NCBI RefSeq assembly: GCF_014646115.1
Contig: NZ_BMMV01000003.1
Coordinates: 62,001 to 126,000, forward strand
Direction: 5' to 3'
Length of the DNA stretch: 64,000 bases
Source of the DNA: Streptomyces camponoticapitis
GTDB lineage: Bacteria > Actinomycetota > Actinomycetes > Streptomycetales > Streptomycetaceae
Made by a program: the position numbers and the translations under genes. Positions 25,278 through 33,762 of this stretch are shown here, piece by piece; positions within the stretch are counted from its first letter, which is position 1, and every line of letters begins with the position of its first letter. The notes below the pieces were generated by a model. It ran no database searches. It was given only the letters and a program-made list of their open reading frames with translations, and had not been told where the DNA came from.

Positions 25278-26258
25278 TTGATCAAGAGCTTCCCCGGCGT
25301 GCGGAGAAACGTGCGTAGGTCCACCGTGATCGCCCTCACCGCCGGCGCCATGCTGACGGGCACGGCCCTGGTCGCCCCGGCGACCCAGGCGGCCGAGTCC
25401 GCGCCCGCCGCCAAGGCGGCGGCAGCCGCCCTGCCGACCCTCTCGGCCAAGGGTGCCTTCCTGCTGGACGACACCACCGGCGCGAAGCGGTACGGCAAGG
25501 CCGCGGACATCCGCCGCCAGATGGCCAGCACCACCAAGATCATGACCGCGGCCGTCGTGCTCAACACCAAGGGCATCGACCTCAACCGCCAGATCACCGT
25601 CAAGCAGACCTACCGCGACTACGTGGTCCGCGAAGGCGCGAGCACCGCGGACCTGCGCACCGGCGACAAGGTGACGATCCGTCAGCTCCTGTACGGCCTG
25701 ATGCTCCCGTCCGGCTGCGACGCGGCGTACGCCCTCGCGGACGCGGTCGGCACCGGCTCGACGGTGGCGGCGCGCACGAAGTCGTTCATCGGGAAGATGA
25801 ACGCGAAGGCCAAGGAACTGGGCCTGACCAACACCAAGTTCGACTCGTTCGACGGCATCTCGGCGGCCGGCGACAACTACACGACCCCGCGCGACCTGGC
25901 GACGATCGCCCAGTACGCGATGAAGAACTCCACGCTGCGTACGGTCGTCAAGTCCACGAGCTACAAGACCACGACCCCGACCAGCACGGGCGGCACCCGC
26001 ACGTACACCTGGTACAACACGAACCAGCTGCTCGGCTCGTACACGGGCGCGTTCGGCGTCAAGACCGGCACGGGCACGGCCGCCGGCCCCTGCCTGATCT
26101 TCGCCGCCACACGCAACGGCAAGACGCACATCGGCGTCATCCTGAACGGCACGGACCGCTACAACGACGCGGCGAAGCTGCTGGACTACTACTCGGGCGC
26201 GTCGGCTGCGAAGACGATGAAGCTCCGCAAGCTCCCGGCGGGCGCCCAGCGCGACTGA
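25278..26258 (+). CDS. Secreted D-alanyl-D-alanine carboxypeptidase (S11)
   Basis: This serine-type penicillin-binding protein trims the terminal D-Ala of peptidoglycan stems outside the membrane. The start is taken as TTG 25278 (IKSFPGVRRNVRRSTVIAL), with CGGAG seven bases upstream, giving 326 residues; the earlier in-frame ATG lies in the promoter. A signal peptide covers about 1-40 (cleavage after ATQAAES-type sequence). The catalytic motifs are SxxK in MASTTKIM, SxC in PSGCDAAYAL (in place of SxN, as in Streptomyces homologues) and KTG in GVKTGTGTAAG. The C-terminal domain of PBP5 is absent. It is monocistronic and followed by a strong hairpin. Confidence 0.92.
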   Translation: MIKSFPGVRRNVRRSTVIALTAGAMLTGTALVAPATQAAESAPAAKAAAAALPTLSAKGAFLLDDTTGAKRYGKAADIRRQMASTTKIMTAAVVLNTKGIDLNRQITVKQTYRDYVVREGASTADLRTGDKVTIRQLLYGLMLPSGCDAAYALADAVGTGSTVAARTKSFIGKMNAKAKELGLTNTKFDSFDGISAAGDNYTTPRDLATIAQYAMKNSTLRTVVKSTSYKTTTPTSTGGTRTYTWYNTNQLLGSYTGAFGVKTGTGTAAGPCLIFAATRNGKTHIGVILNGTDRYNDAAKLLDYYSGASAAKTMKLRKLPAGAQRD

Positions 26259-26280
26259 CCCCCCTGCGGGATGCGGTAAG

Positions 26281-26315
26281 GGGCGCGGCCACCACAAGGT
26301 GGCCGCGCCCTTCTT
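26281..26315 (+). terminator. Hairpin terminator after the D,D-carboxypeptidase
   Basis: GGGCGCGGCCACC (26281-26293) and GGTGGCCGCGCCC (26298-26310) pair perfectly around ACAA and are followed by TTCTT, the clearest intrinsic terminator form in the window. Confidence 0.9.
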
Positions 26316-26444
26316 GCTGTCGCCTACGTCCACGGGGCGACGGGTCCCGGATCCGCAGGCTGCCCGACCTCCAAGGTCTGAGCCCGGCCCGGCCGTCGCT
26401 GTAACCTTCCCCGGTCAGGGATCGCAGAGCGACGAGGAGTACGG

Positions 26445-27266
26445 GTGGCCGGTCAGCGGATCACAACCCGCAACGCCCGCTTCCAGCAGTGGCACGCGCT
26501 GCTCGCCAACCGCAACAAGCGCAAGCGGCAGGGCGAGTTCCTCGTGCAGGGCGTACGCCCCATCACGATGGCCGTCGAGCACGGGTGGACCGTACGCGCC
26601 CTGCTGTACGACGCGAGCCGGCCGCTCTCGCGGTGGGCCGAGGAGTTGCTGCGCGGCATCAGTACGGACCGTGTCGCGATGGCCCCCGAACTCCTCGCCG
26701 AACTGGGCGAACGTAACGACGGGCCGCCCGAGGTCCTGGCCGTGGTCGAGACGCGGCCGGACGACCTGAGCCGGATCCGCGTCCACGACAGCTTCCTGGG
26801 CGTGCTGTTCGACCGGCCCACCCAGCCCGGCAACATCGGCAGCATCATCCGCTCGGCCGACGCCTTCGGCGCGGACGGCCTGATCGTCACGGGCCACGCG
26901 GCCGACGTCTACGACCCGAAGGCCGTACGCGCCACGACAGGCTCCCTGTTCGCGCTCCCGGTCGTCCGGAGCCCCTCCCACCAGGAGGTCGCGGAGTGGC
27001 TGTCGAAGGAACGCGCGGCGGGACGCCCGGTCGCCGTCGTCGGCACGGACGAGCACGGCGACGCGGACACCGACGCGTTCGACCTGACGCAGCCGGTACT
27101 GCTGCTGATCGGCAACGAGACATCCGGCCTGAGCACGAGCTGGCGCGAGCTGTGCGACCACGTGGTGAGCATCCCGATGTCAGGCTCGGCCAGCTCCCTG
27201 AACGCCTCGAACGCGGCGACGGTGGTCCTGTACGAGGCGGCGCGCCAGCGCCGGCGGGCGGCCTGA
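26445..27266 (+). CDS. TrmH/SpoU-family RNA 2'-O-methyltransferase
   Basis: This 273-residue SPOUT methyltransferase moves a methyl group from SAM to a ribose 2'-OH in rRNA or tRNA. A substrate-binding N-terminal part (about 1-105) is followed by the knotted domain with motif 1 PGNIGSIIRSADAFGADG (about 125-143), motif 2 LLLIGNETSGLS (about 220-232) and motif 3 IPMSGSASSLNASNAATVVLYE (about 243-264). GTG at 26445 follows GAGGAG. The exact target nucleotide cannot be inferred. A second SpoU-type gene lies at 57.6 kb. Confidence 0.92.
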   Translation: MAGQRITTRNARFQQWHALLANRNKRKRQGEFLVQGVRPITMAVEHGWTVRALLYDASRPLSRWAEELLRGISTDRVAMAPELLAELGERNDGPPEVLAVVETRPDDLSRIRVHDSFLGVLFDRPTQPGNIGSIIRSADAFGADGLIVTGHAADVYDPKAVRATTGSLFALPVVRSPSHQEVAEWLSKERAAGRPVAVVGTDEHGDADTDAFDLTQPVLLLIGNETSGLSTSWRELCDHVVSIPMSGSASSLNASNAATVVLYEAARQRRRAA

Positions 27267-27381
27267 GCGCGAGGGTTGCGCGGGGCGACGGTACCGCTTA
27301 CGGGACTCCGCCGTCCCCGGCTCGTGGCGCACCGCCCAGTCCGCCAGGGCCGACGCCATCAGGGGCGCGTGGAGGCGGAAA

Positions 27382-27413
27382 GGTCGCAACTCCCGGCGGA
27401 GTTGCGACCCTTA
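27382..27413. terminator. Hairpin between the SpoU methyltransferase and bkd operon 1
   Basis: GGTCGCAACTCC (27382-27393) and GGAGTTGCGACC (27398-27409) pair perfectly around CGGC and are followed by CTTA. The two genes are convergent. Confidence 0.85.
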
Positions 27414-27437
27414 CGTCCTTCCGTCAGCCCTCAGCCC

Positions 27438-28829
27438 TCAGCCCCAGGTGATCAGTCGCTTCGGCTGTTCCAGGATCGCCGCCACGTCCGCCAGGACCTT
27501 CGAGCCCAGCTCGCCGTCGACCAGGCGGTGGTCGAACGACAGGGCCAGCGTGGTGACCTGGCGAGGCTTGACCTTGCCCTTGTGGACCCAGGGCTGGAGC
27601 TTGATCGCGCCGACCGCCAGGATCGCCGACTCGCCCGGGTTGAGGATCGGGGTGCCCGTGTCGACGCCGAAGACGCCGACGTTCGTGATGGTCACCGTGC
27701 CGCCCTGCATGGCCGACGGGGTCGTCTTGCCCTCGCGGGCCGTGGACACCAGTTCGCCCAGGGACCGGGCGAGTTCGGGCAGGGTCATGTCGTGCGCGTC
27801 CTTGATGTTCGGGACGAGCAGGCCGCGAGGGGTCGCCGCCGCGATGCCCAGGTTCACGTAGTGCTTGACCACGATCTCCTGGGCGGCCTCGTCCCACGCG
27901 GCGTTGACCTCGGGGTGGCGCTTGATCGCCACCAGCAGCGCCTTGGCGATGAGCAGCAGCGGGTTGACCCGTACGCCCGCCATGTCCTTGTCGGACTTGA
28001 GCTCGTCCACCAGCCTCATCGTGCGCGTCACATCGACCGTCACGAACTCCGTGACGTGCGGGGCGGTGAACGCGCTGCCCACCATCGCCGCCGCCGTCGC
28101 CTTCCGTACGCCCTTGACGGGGATACGGGTCTCCCGGCCGGCCGTCGCGGGAGCGGCGGCCACCGGAGCCGGCGCGGCCTCCGCGACCGGTGCCTCGGCC
28201 ACGGGTGCCGTCGCCGCGTGCACGTCCTCGCGGGTGATGATCCCGTCCGGGCCCGTCGGTGTGACCGTCGTCAGGTCCACACCCAGGTCCTTGGCGAGCT
28301 TGCGCACCGGCGGCTTCGCCAGCGGGCGTGACAGGCCCTCGGCCACGGGGGCGGAAGCGACCCCGTTCATCTCCGCCTGGATCGCCGCCGCGGCGCCCTG
28401 TTCGGGGACCGCAGCCGCCCCCCTGCGCGGACGCCGCTTCGTGGACGCCTCGGAGACGCCGTAGCCGACGAGCACCGGCTGGCGCCCCTTCGGCTCGGCG
28501 GCCGGTTCGGCCACCGGAGCAGGTGCCGGAGCAGCGGCCGGAGCCGGTCCGTCGTCGCTCCCCGGCGCCACGTCCACCGTGATGATCGACGCCCCGACAT
28601 CGACGGTCGTGCCCTCGTCGAAGCGCAGCGCGTGCACCACCCCGTCGTAGGGGATGGGCAGTTCGACGGCCGCCTTCGCCGTCTCCACCTCGCACACCAC
28701 CTGGCCGTCGACGACGGTGTCGCCCGGCTGTACGTACCACTTGAGGATCTCGGCCTCGGTGAGCCCTTCGCCCACGTCGGGCATCTTGAACTCTCGATAG
28801 CGGGTAGAAGTGTCAGCAGTCATGGTCAC
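27438..28829 (-). CDS. bkdC: Branched-chain 2-oxoacid dehydrogenase E2 (dihydrolipoyl acyltransferase), copy 1
   Basis: This 463-residue E2 carries acyl groups from E1 to CoA. It has one lipoyl domain (about 10-85; lipoyl-Lys in VETAKAAVE), an Ala/Pro-rich linker, a peripheral subunit-binding domain (about 175-212; VRKLAKDLGVDLTTVTPTG) and the catalytic domain (about 235-463; SFDHRLVDG with the active His). It starts at GTG 28829 or ATG 28823 behind GAGGAG. It is the last gene of E1alpha-E1beta-E2, 8 bp after E1beta. No E3 gene is present, so lipoamide dehydrogenase must come from elsewhere. Confidence 0.92.
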   Translation of the reverse strand: MTMTADTSTRYREFKMPDVGEGLTEAEILKWYVQPGDTVVDGQVVCEVETAKAAVELPIPYDGVVHALRFDEGTTVDVGASIITVDVAPGSDDGPAPAAAPAPAPVAEPAAEPKGRQPVLVGYGVSEASTKRRPRRGAAAVPEQGAAAAIQAEMNGVASAPVAEGLSRPLAKPPVRKLAKDLGVDLTTVTPTGPDGIITREDVHAATAPVAEAPVAEAAPAPVAAAPATAGRETRIPVKGVRKATAAAMVGSAFTAPHVTEFVTVDVTRTMRLVDELKSDKDMAGVRVNPLLLIAKALLVAIKRHPEVNAAWDEAAQEIVVKHYVNLGIAAATPRGLLVPNIKDAHDMTLPELARSLGELVSTAREGKTTPSAMQGGTVTITNVGVFGVDTGTPILNPGESAILAVGAIKLQPWVHKGKVKPRQVTTLALSFDHRLVDGELGSKVLADVAAILEQPKRLITWG

Positions 28830-28837
28830 GGCACTCC

Positions 28838-29818
28838 TCAGTACGCGAGCGAGCGGTCGACGGCGTCGAGCACCCGGTCCAGGCCCGGAAGGTACTCCTC
28901 CTCCAGGCGCGCCGGCGGATACGGGGCGTGGAATCCGCCCACCCGCAGCACCGGAGCCTCCAGGTGGTAGAAGGAGCGCTCCGTGATCCGGGCGGCGATC
29001 TCCGCGCCGGAGCCGTAGAACACCGGCGCCTCGTGGACCACGACCAGCCGGCGGGTCTTCTCCACCGACGTCTGGATCGTGTCGAAGTCGATCGGGGACA
29101 TCGAGCGCAGATCAAGGACCTCCACCGACCTGCCCTCCTCGGCGGCGGCGGCCGCCGCCTCCAGACAGACCTTGACCATCGGGCCGTACGCCGCGAGCGT
29201 CACATCCGTGCCGGCCTGAGTGACCCGCGCCTTGTGGAGCGGCCCGGGGATGGCCTCGTTGTCGACCTCGCCCTTGTCCCAGTAGCGGCGCTTGGGCTCG
29301 AAGAAGATGATCGGGTCGTCGCTCTGGATGGCCTGCTGCATCATCCAGTAGCCGTCCGCCGACGTCGACGGCGAGACGATCTTCAACCCCGCCACATGCG
29401 CGAACAGCGCTTCAGGCGACTCGGAGTGGTGCTCGACGGCGCCGATGCCACCGCCGTACGGAATGCGGATGACGACCGGCATCTTGATCTTGCCCAGCGC
29501 GCGGGCGTGCATCTTCGCGAGCTGCGTGACGATCTGGTCGTAGGCGGGGAAGACGAAGCCGTCGAACTGAATCTCCACGACGGGCCGGTAGCCGCGCAGT
29601 GCCAGGCCGATCGCCGTACCGACGATGCCCGACTCGGCGAGCGGGGTGTCGATGACCCGGTCCTCGCCGAAGTCCTTCTGGAGACCGTCGGTGACCCGGA
29701 AGACGCCGCCGAGCTTGCCGACGTCCTCGCCCATGATCAGGACCTTGGGGTCGGTTTCGAGGGCGACGCGCAGCGACTCGTTGATCGCCTTCGCGAGGGG
29801 GAGTTTCTGTACGGCCAT
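28838..29818 (-). CDS. bkdB: Branched-chain 2-oxoacid dehydrogenase E1 beta subunit, copy 1
   Basis: This 326-residue transketolase-like subunit has family sequence MGEDVGKLGGVFRVTDGLQ (about 30-48), DTPLAESGIVGTAIGLA and VRIPYGGGIGAVEHHSESPEALFAH (about 112-136), ending in a transketolase C domain (about 195-320). With E1alpha it decarboxylates branched-chain 2-oxoacids using thiamine diphosphate. Its ATG lies 2 bp after the E1alpha stop. Compared with copy 2 it is shorter at the N-terminus and lacks the Lys/Arg-rich leader. Confidence 0.93.
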   Translation of the reverse strand: MAVQKLPLAKAINESLRVALETDPKVLIMGEDVGKLGGVFRVTDGLQKDFGEDRVIDTPLAESGIVGTAIGLALRGYRPVVEIQFDGFVFPAYDQIVTQLAKMHARALGKIKMPVVIRIPYGGGIGAVEHHSESPEALFAHVAGLKIVSPSTSADGYWMMQQAIQSDDPIIFFEPKRRYWDKGEVDNEAIPGPLHKARVTQAGTDVTLAAYGPMVKVCLEAAAAAAEEGRSVEVLDLRSMSPIDFDTIQTSVEKTRRLVVVHEAPVFYGSGAEIAARITERSFYHLEAPVLRVGGFHAPYPPARLEEEYLPGLDRVLDAVDRSLAY

Positions 29819-29820
29819 GG

Positions 29821-31020
29821 CTACTTGTCCTCCTCAACGGAACCGGCATCCGAACCGGAGTCCGCGAACGACGCCTCGTACGCGGCGAACTGCGCCCGCT
29901 CCTCGTCGACGAGCGCGTGCCCGTCCGCGTAGACATGCTCGAAGATCGCCATGTGGTCCGGGTCGGGCATCGCCCGCACCGCCTCGCGCACCCGCCTGCC
30001 GAGCGCCTCGCTCTCCTTCTCCAGAGCCGCGAAGAACGCCTCGTCGGCGGCCGACTCGCGCTCCAGGTACGCGCGCAGCCGCAGGATCGGGTCCTTCGCC
30101 TCCCACGCCTCGCGCTCCTCGTCCGCCCGGTACTTCGTCGGGTCGTCGGACGTGGTGTGCGCGCCCATGCGGTAGGTGAACGCCTCGACGAGCATCGGGC
30201 CCTCGCCGCTGCGGGCGCGCTCCAGCGCGGCGCGCGTCACGGCCAGACAGGCCAGGACGTCGTTGCCGTCGACCCGGACGCCGGGGAAACCGAAGCCTTG
30301 CGCGCGCTGGTAGAGCGGCACGCGCATCTGCTTCTCGGTCGGCTCCGAGATGGCCCACTGGTTGTTCTGGCAGAAGAAGACCACCGGCGCGTTGTAGACG
30401 GCCGAGAAGGTGAACGACTCGGCCACGTCGCCCTGGCTGGACGCGCCGTCGCCGAAGTAGGCGATGACGGCGGAGTCCGCGCCGTCCTTGGCGACGCCCA
30501 TCGCGTAGCCGGTGGCGTGCAGCGTCTGCGAGCCGATGACGATCGTGTACAGGTGGAAGTTGTTGGTCTTCGGGTCCCAGCCGCCGTGGTTCACACCGCG
30601 GAACATCCCCAGCAGGTTCGTCGGGTCGACGCCCCGGCACCAGGCGACGCCGTGCTCCCGGTAGGTCGGGAAGACGTAGTCCTCGTCGCGCAGCGCGCGT
30701 CCCGAGCCGATCTGGGCGGCCTCCTGGCCGAGCAGCGAGGCCCACAGGCCCAGCTCGCCCTGACGCTGGAGGGACGTGGCCTCGGCGTCGAAACGGCGGG
30801 TGAGGACCATGTCGCGGTAGAGACCGCGCAGGGACTCGGGGGTGATGTCGGCCACGAAGCCGTCGTACTCGTCGTTCTTGACGCGTTCGCCCTCGGGCGT
30901 CAGCAGCTGTACGAGCTGGGGCTCGGAAGCCTTCGGCTGCGGCGTCGTCTTGGCGCCGGCGCGCTTGGTGCCGCTGCTACGTCGCGGCTTTCGCGCGGCG
31001 GCAGTGCTCTCCACGGTCAC
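29821..31020 (-). CDS. bkdA: Branched-chain 2-oxoacid dehydrogenase E1 alpha subunit, copy 1
   Basis: This 399-residue thiamine diphosphate-dependent subunit starts at GTG 31020 behind GGAGGAG (TVESTAAARKPRRSSG). The first about 40 residues are a basic Lys/Arg-rich tail. The ThDP motif is GDGASSQGDVAESFTFSAVYNAPVVFFCQNN (about 200-231), preceded by the substrate region YREHGVAW. The operon E1alpha-E1beta-E2 is packed with 2- and 8-bp gaps. A pyruvate-type complex cannot be ruled out, but two paralogous sets in one Streptomyces locus fit Bkd, which supplies branched acyl-CoA starters. Confidence 0.9.
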   Translation of the reverse strand: MTVESTAAARKPRRSSGTKRAGAKTTPQPKASEPQLVQLLTPEGERVKNDEYDGFVADITPESLRGLYRDMVLTRRFDAEATSLQRQGELGLWASLLGQEAAQIGSGRALRDEDYVFPTYREHGVAWCRGVDPTNLLGMFRGVNHGGWDPKTNNFHLYTIVIGSQTLHATGYAMGVAKDGADSAVIAYFGDGASSQGDVAESFTFSAVYNAPVVFFCQNNQWAISEPTEKQMRVPLYQRAQGFGFPGVRVDGNDVLACLAVTRAALERARSGEGPMLVEAFTYRMGAHTTSDDPTKYRADEEREAWEAKDPILRLRAYLERESAADEAFFAALEKESEALGRRVREAVRAMPDPDHMAIFEHVYADGHALVDEERAQFAAYEASFADSGSDAGSVEEDK

Positions 31021-31332
31021 GTGCGTGCTCCTCCGTCGGTCCGGTCCCCGGGATCCGCCGGGAACCAGTGCGGCTCGCCTGCTTCCGGCCGTGCGCACGG
31101 GGTGGGTGCGGCCCGGCCGGGACAGGCGTGACAGGTGCCCCGGCGAGCGCCCTGTCACAGGCACGTTACCCAGTGGGTCGCATTCCTGCGAAACCCCCTT
31201 GACCTGCGATTTTGATTGGATTTCCAAGTAAATCGAAAAAGTCGGGGACAACCACTGGTCACAGCCTTGCAGGCCGCCGGAACAACGGCACGTTATCCCG
31301 GCGGCCCACGACGGGGATAGAGGGAAGTGTGT
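31021..31332. promoter_or_regulatory. Divergent promoter region of bkd operon 1 and the DevR-like regulator
   Basis: This 312-bp region has no gene. It contains an A/T-rich island (about 31205-31245, rare in this sequence) that is probably the promoter core. Flanking it are CCAGTGG (31170-31176) and the complement CCACTGG (31252-31258), and a small palindrome CCTGTCACAGG (31151-31161). No -10/-35 pair stands out enough to place. Confidence 0.45.
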
Positions 31333-32004
31333 TTGACTGATGTCGTGCCTGAAAAGGGGAAAATCACCGTATTTCTGCTGGACGACCATGAGGTCGTCCG
31401 ACGGGGCGTGCATGAGCTGCTCGCCGTCGAGGACGACATCGAGGTCGTGGGCGAGGCGGGGACGGCCGAGGACGCGCTGACCAGAATCCCGGCGACCCGG
31501 CCCGATGTCGCGGTGCTCGACGTACGGCTGCCGGACGGCAGCGGGGTCGAGGTCTGCCGTGAGATCCGCTCCAGGGACGAGAGCATCAAGTGTCTGATGC
31601 TGACCTCGTTCTCCGACGACGAGGCGCTCTTCGACGCGATCATGGCCGGCGCGTCGGGTTATGTCCTGAAGGCCATTCGCGGCGACGAGCTGCTGACCGC
31701 CGTACGGGACGTGGCCGCGGGCCGGTCCCTGCTGGACCCGGTCGCGACGGCACGGGTGCTTCAGCGGCTCCGGGAGGGCAACGCCCCCAAGGGTGACGAA
31801 CGGCTGGCGAACCTCACCGAGCAGGAGCGCAAGATCCTGGACCTCATCGGCGAGGGCATGACCAACCGCGCCATCGGCGAGCGGCTGCATCTCGCCGAGA
31901 AGACGATCAAGAATTACGTCTCCAGCCTCCTGTCCAAGCTGGGCATGGAGCGCCGCTCGCAGGCCGCCGCGTACGTGGCCAGAATCCAGGCCGAGCAGCG
32001 CTGA
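31333..32004 (+). CDS. NarL/DevR-type response regulator (orphan)
   Basis: This 223-residue response regulator has a receiver domain (about 8-120; [10 protein letters not shown], phospho-Asp in VAVLDVRLP, Lys in YVLKAIRG) and a LuxR/GerE helix-turn-helix (about 155-215; [45 protein letters not shown] spread there). TTG at 31333 ([10 protein letters not shown]) has GAGGGA at a good distance; GTG at 31327 would sit too close to it. It resembles DevR/DosR, but no histidine kinase gene adjoins it; the next gene codes a PNPOx-like protein. Confidence 0.9.
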   Translation: MTDVVPEKGKITVFLLDDHEVVRRGVHELLAVEDDIEVVGEAGTAEDALTRIPATRPDVAVLDVRLPDGSGVEVCREIRSRDESIKCLMLTSFSDDEALFDAIMAGASGYVLKAIRGDELLTAVRDVAAGRSLLDPVATARVLQRLREGNAPKGDERLANLTEQERKILDLIGEGMTNRAIGERLHLAEKTIKNYVSSLLSKLGMERRSQAAAYVARIQAEQR

Positions 32005-32124
32005 AACCTGTCGAAGGACCTCTCAAGGCCCGGGTTGCCTAAAGGCCCGATAAGGACCAAGGTCCCGCGCATCCGGGGCGGGCTCCCCTGTTCTGTGGAC
32101 GATCGGTGACTGAGAGTGGGATCC

Positions 32125-32556
32125 ATGTCCACCGATGATCTGCGCGCCATCGAGCTGCTCAACCGGGTCCGGTACGGACGGGTGGCGACGAGCATGCGGG
32201 CGATGCCCTTCGTGGCCCCCGCCCGCCACATCGTCAGGGACGACAGCGTCGTCCTGCGGATGCACCGGGGGATGGGTTACCACCGCGCGTGCAGCGGCAG
32301 TGTGGTCGCGTACGGCGCCGACAACTTCCACACCGGCGAGCCCGACCTCTGGTCGGTCCAGTTCACCGGCACCGCGACCATGGTCAGGCCGACCGACGAC
32401 GAGCTGGCGCTCTTCGGGCCGGGTCCGCACCACGTCGACGGCGAACCGTTCGATGCCGTCTACATGAGCATGACGCCCCAGTTCGCGACCGTGCACATCC
32501 TCGAATACTCGTCGGAGAAAGCCACCGCGGAGGCGACCGCCGAAGCAGCGGGCTGA
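32125..32556 (+). CDS. Pyridoxamine 5'-phosphate oxidase-like (split-barrel) protein
   Basis: This 143-residue split-barrel flavin-binding-type protein has the pattern LLNRVRYGRVATSMRAMPFVAPARHIV, RMHRGMGYHRACSGSVVAYGADNF and TGTATMVRPTDDELALF. Such proteins bind FMN or F420 or act as heme/flavin reductases; the exact cofactor is unclear. ATG 32125 follows GAGAG, 120 bp after the response regulator, on the same strand. The pairing with a DevR-like regulator resembles stress/dormancy loci of actinobacteria, but that link is only positional. Confidence 0.8.
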   Translation: MSTDDLRAIELLNRVRYGRVATSMRAMPFVAPARHIVRDDSVVLRMHRGMGYHRACSGSVVAYGADNFHTGEPDLWSVQFTGTATMVRPTDDELALFGPGPHHVDGEPFDAVYMSMTPQFATVHILEYSSEKATAEATAEAAG

Positions 32557-32620
32557 GCGGCGGCGGGACCGCGAGCGGGGGCGGAAGCGGACCGCGACAC
32601 GATCAACACGCTGAGTGATC

Positions 32621-32636
32621 TATCATTTGACGGGTG
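32621..32636 (+). promoter_or_regulatory. -10-like element giving a leaderless start
   Basis: TATCAT (32621-32626) lies eight bases before the GTG at 32634 that opens the phosphotransferase gene. No ribosome binding site precedes it, so transcription could start at or near the GTG, giving a leaderless mRNA. No convincing -35 box is seen. Confidence 0.4.
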
Positions 32637-33713
32637 CCGCGCTCATCTGCAACGACTGCGACGATGCCTTACGTCGCTACCGCTCCACCCGTGGCGGACC
32701 AGCCCTTCGGCCTCCTCCCCCTCGGTGACCTGCTCAGACGCTACGAGCACGGCGGTGAACCCCTGTCCTGCCGACCCGTCGCCCAAGGCCTGCTGAACCG
32801 CGGCTACCGGCTCACCACGACCCACGGCTCCTACTTCCTCAAGCACCATCTCGACGGCGACCACGAGTCCATCGCCCGCCAGCACCGCGCCACCCGGCGG
32901 CTTCAGGCGCTCGGCGTGCCCGTCGCACCGCCCGTACGGGACACCGAGGGCGGCACCGTCGCCGTCCTCGGCGGCCACTGCTACGCCCTGCACCCCTGGA
33001 TCGACGGCAGGCACCGCACCGGCGCGCAGCTGACCCCCGCCGCGTCGGGGCGGCTCGGATCGCTCCTCGGAGTCGTACACACCTGTCTGGAACAGGTCAT
33101 GGAGTCGGCGAAGTGCCGCCTCGCGTACGACGGCGCGTACGACAGCGCCACCCCGGCGGACACCTTCGCGCTCATCGACGAACTGCTCGTCCTCGCCCGT
33201 GGCCGCACTCCGCGCGACGGCTTCGACTCCCTCGCCGAACACCGGCTGCGGGAGCGCCGTACGCTCCTGGAGACCCACGCCCACCACCGTCCGCCGGCGG
33301 GGGCCGAGACGGCCATCGGCTGGGTGCACGGCGATTTCCACCCGTTGAACCTGCTCTACCGGGGCACGGAGCCCGCGGCGATCGTCGACTGGGACCGGCT
33401 CTCCGTCCAGCCGCGCGCCGAGGAGGCGGTCCGGGCGGCGGCGATCTTCTTCGTACGGCCGTCGGGGGAGCTGGACCTGGAGAAGGTACGGGCGTACGCG
33501 CGTGCCTACCGGCTCGCGGCCGGGGCCGACGCCGCCGAACTGGCCGCGGCCGTCCACCGGGTGTGGTGGGAGCGGCTGAACGACTTCTGGATACTGCGCT
33601 GGCGCTATCTGCTGGACGACCGAAGGGCCGACCCGCAGTTCCCCGCGGTGTCGGCCCTGGCGGTCTGGTGGACGCGGAGGTACGAGGAGGTGCGCGAGGC
33701 GTTCGCGGGGTGA
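32634..33713 (+). CDS. APH/choline-kinase-fold phosphotransferase
   Basis: This 359-residue small-molecule kinase has the Brenner-like motif GWVHGDFHPLNLLYRG (about 230-245; Asp is the catalytic base) and the metal-binding Asp in AIVDWDRLSVQP (about 250). An N-lobe region with Lys in SYFLKHHLDGDHE precedes it. The fold is shared with aminoglycoside phosphotransferases and homoserine/choline kinases; the true substrate is unknown and resistance should not be assumed. GTG 32634 or ATG 32664 can be the start. A gap of 77 bp separates it from the PNPOx-like gene. Confidence 0.85.
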   Translation: MPRSSATTATMPYVATAPPVADQPFGLLPLGDLLRRYEHGGEPLSCRPVAQGLLNRGYRLTTTHGSYFLKHHLDGDHESIARQHRATRRLQALGVPVAPPVRDTEGGTVAVLGGHCYALHPWIDGRHRTGAQLTPAASGRLGSLLGVVHTCLEQVMESAKCRLAYDGAYDSATPADTFALIDELLVLARGRTPRDGFDSLAEHRLRERRTLLETHAHHRPPAGAETAIGWVHGDFHPLNLLYRGTEPAAIVDWDRLSVQPRAEEAVRAAAIFFVRPSGELDLEKVRAYARAYRLAAGADAAELAAAVHRVWWERLNDFWILRWRYLLDDRRADPQFPAVSALAVWWTRRYEEVREAFAG

Positions 33714-33762
33714 GGGACGGGCGCCTGCGGGAGGGGCGGCCGGGCCGGCCCTCCCGGGACCG

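Noticed and set aside
31013-31023. Second parS candidate at a CACGTG
   Set aside because: The flanks do not match GTTTC/GAAAC; other CACGTG sites in the window fail likewise.
32634-33713. Calling the phosphotransferase an antibiotic-resistance gene
   Set aside because: The APH fold alone is shared by many metabolic kinases and no resistance context is present.
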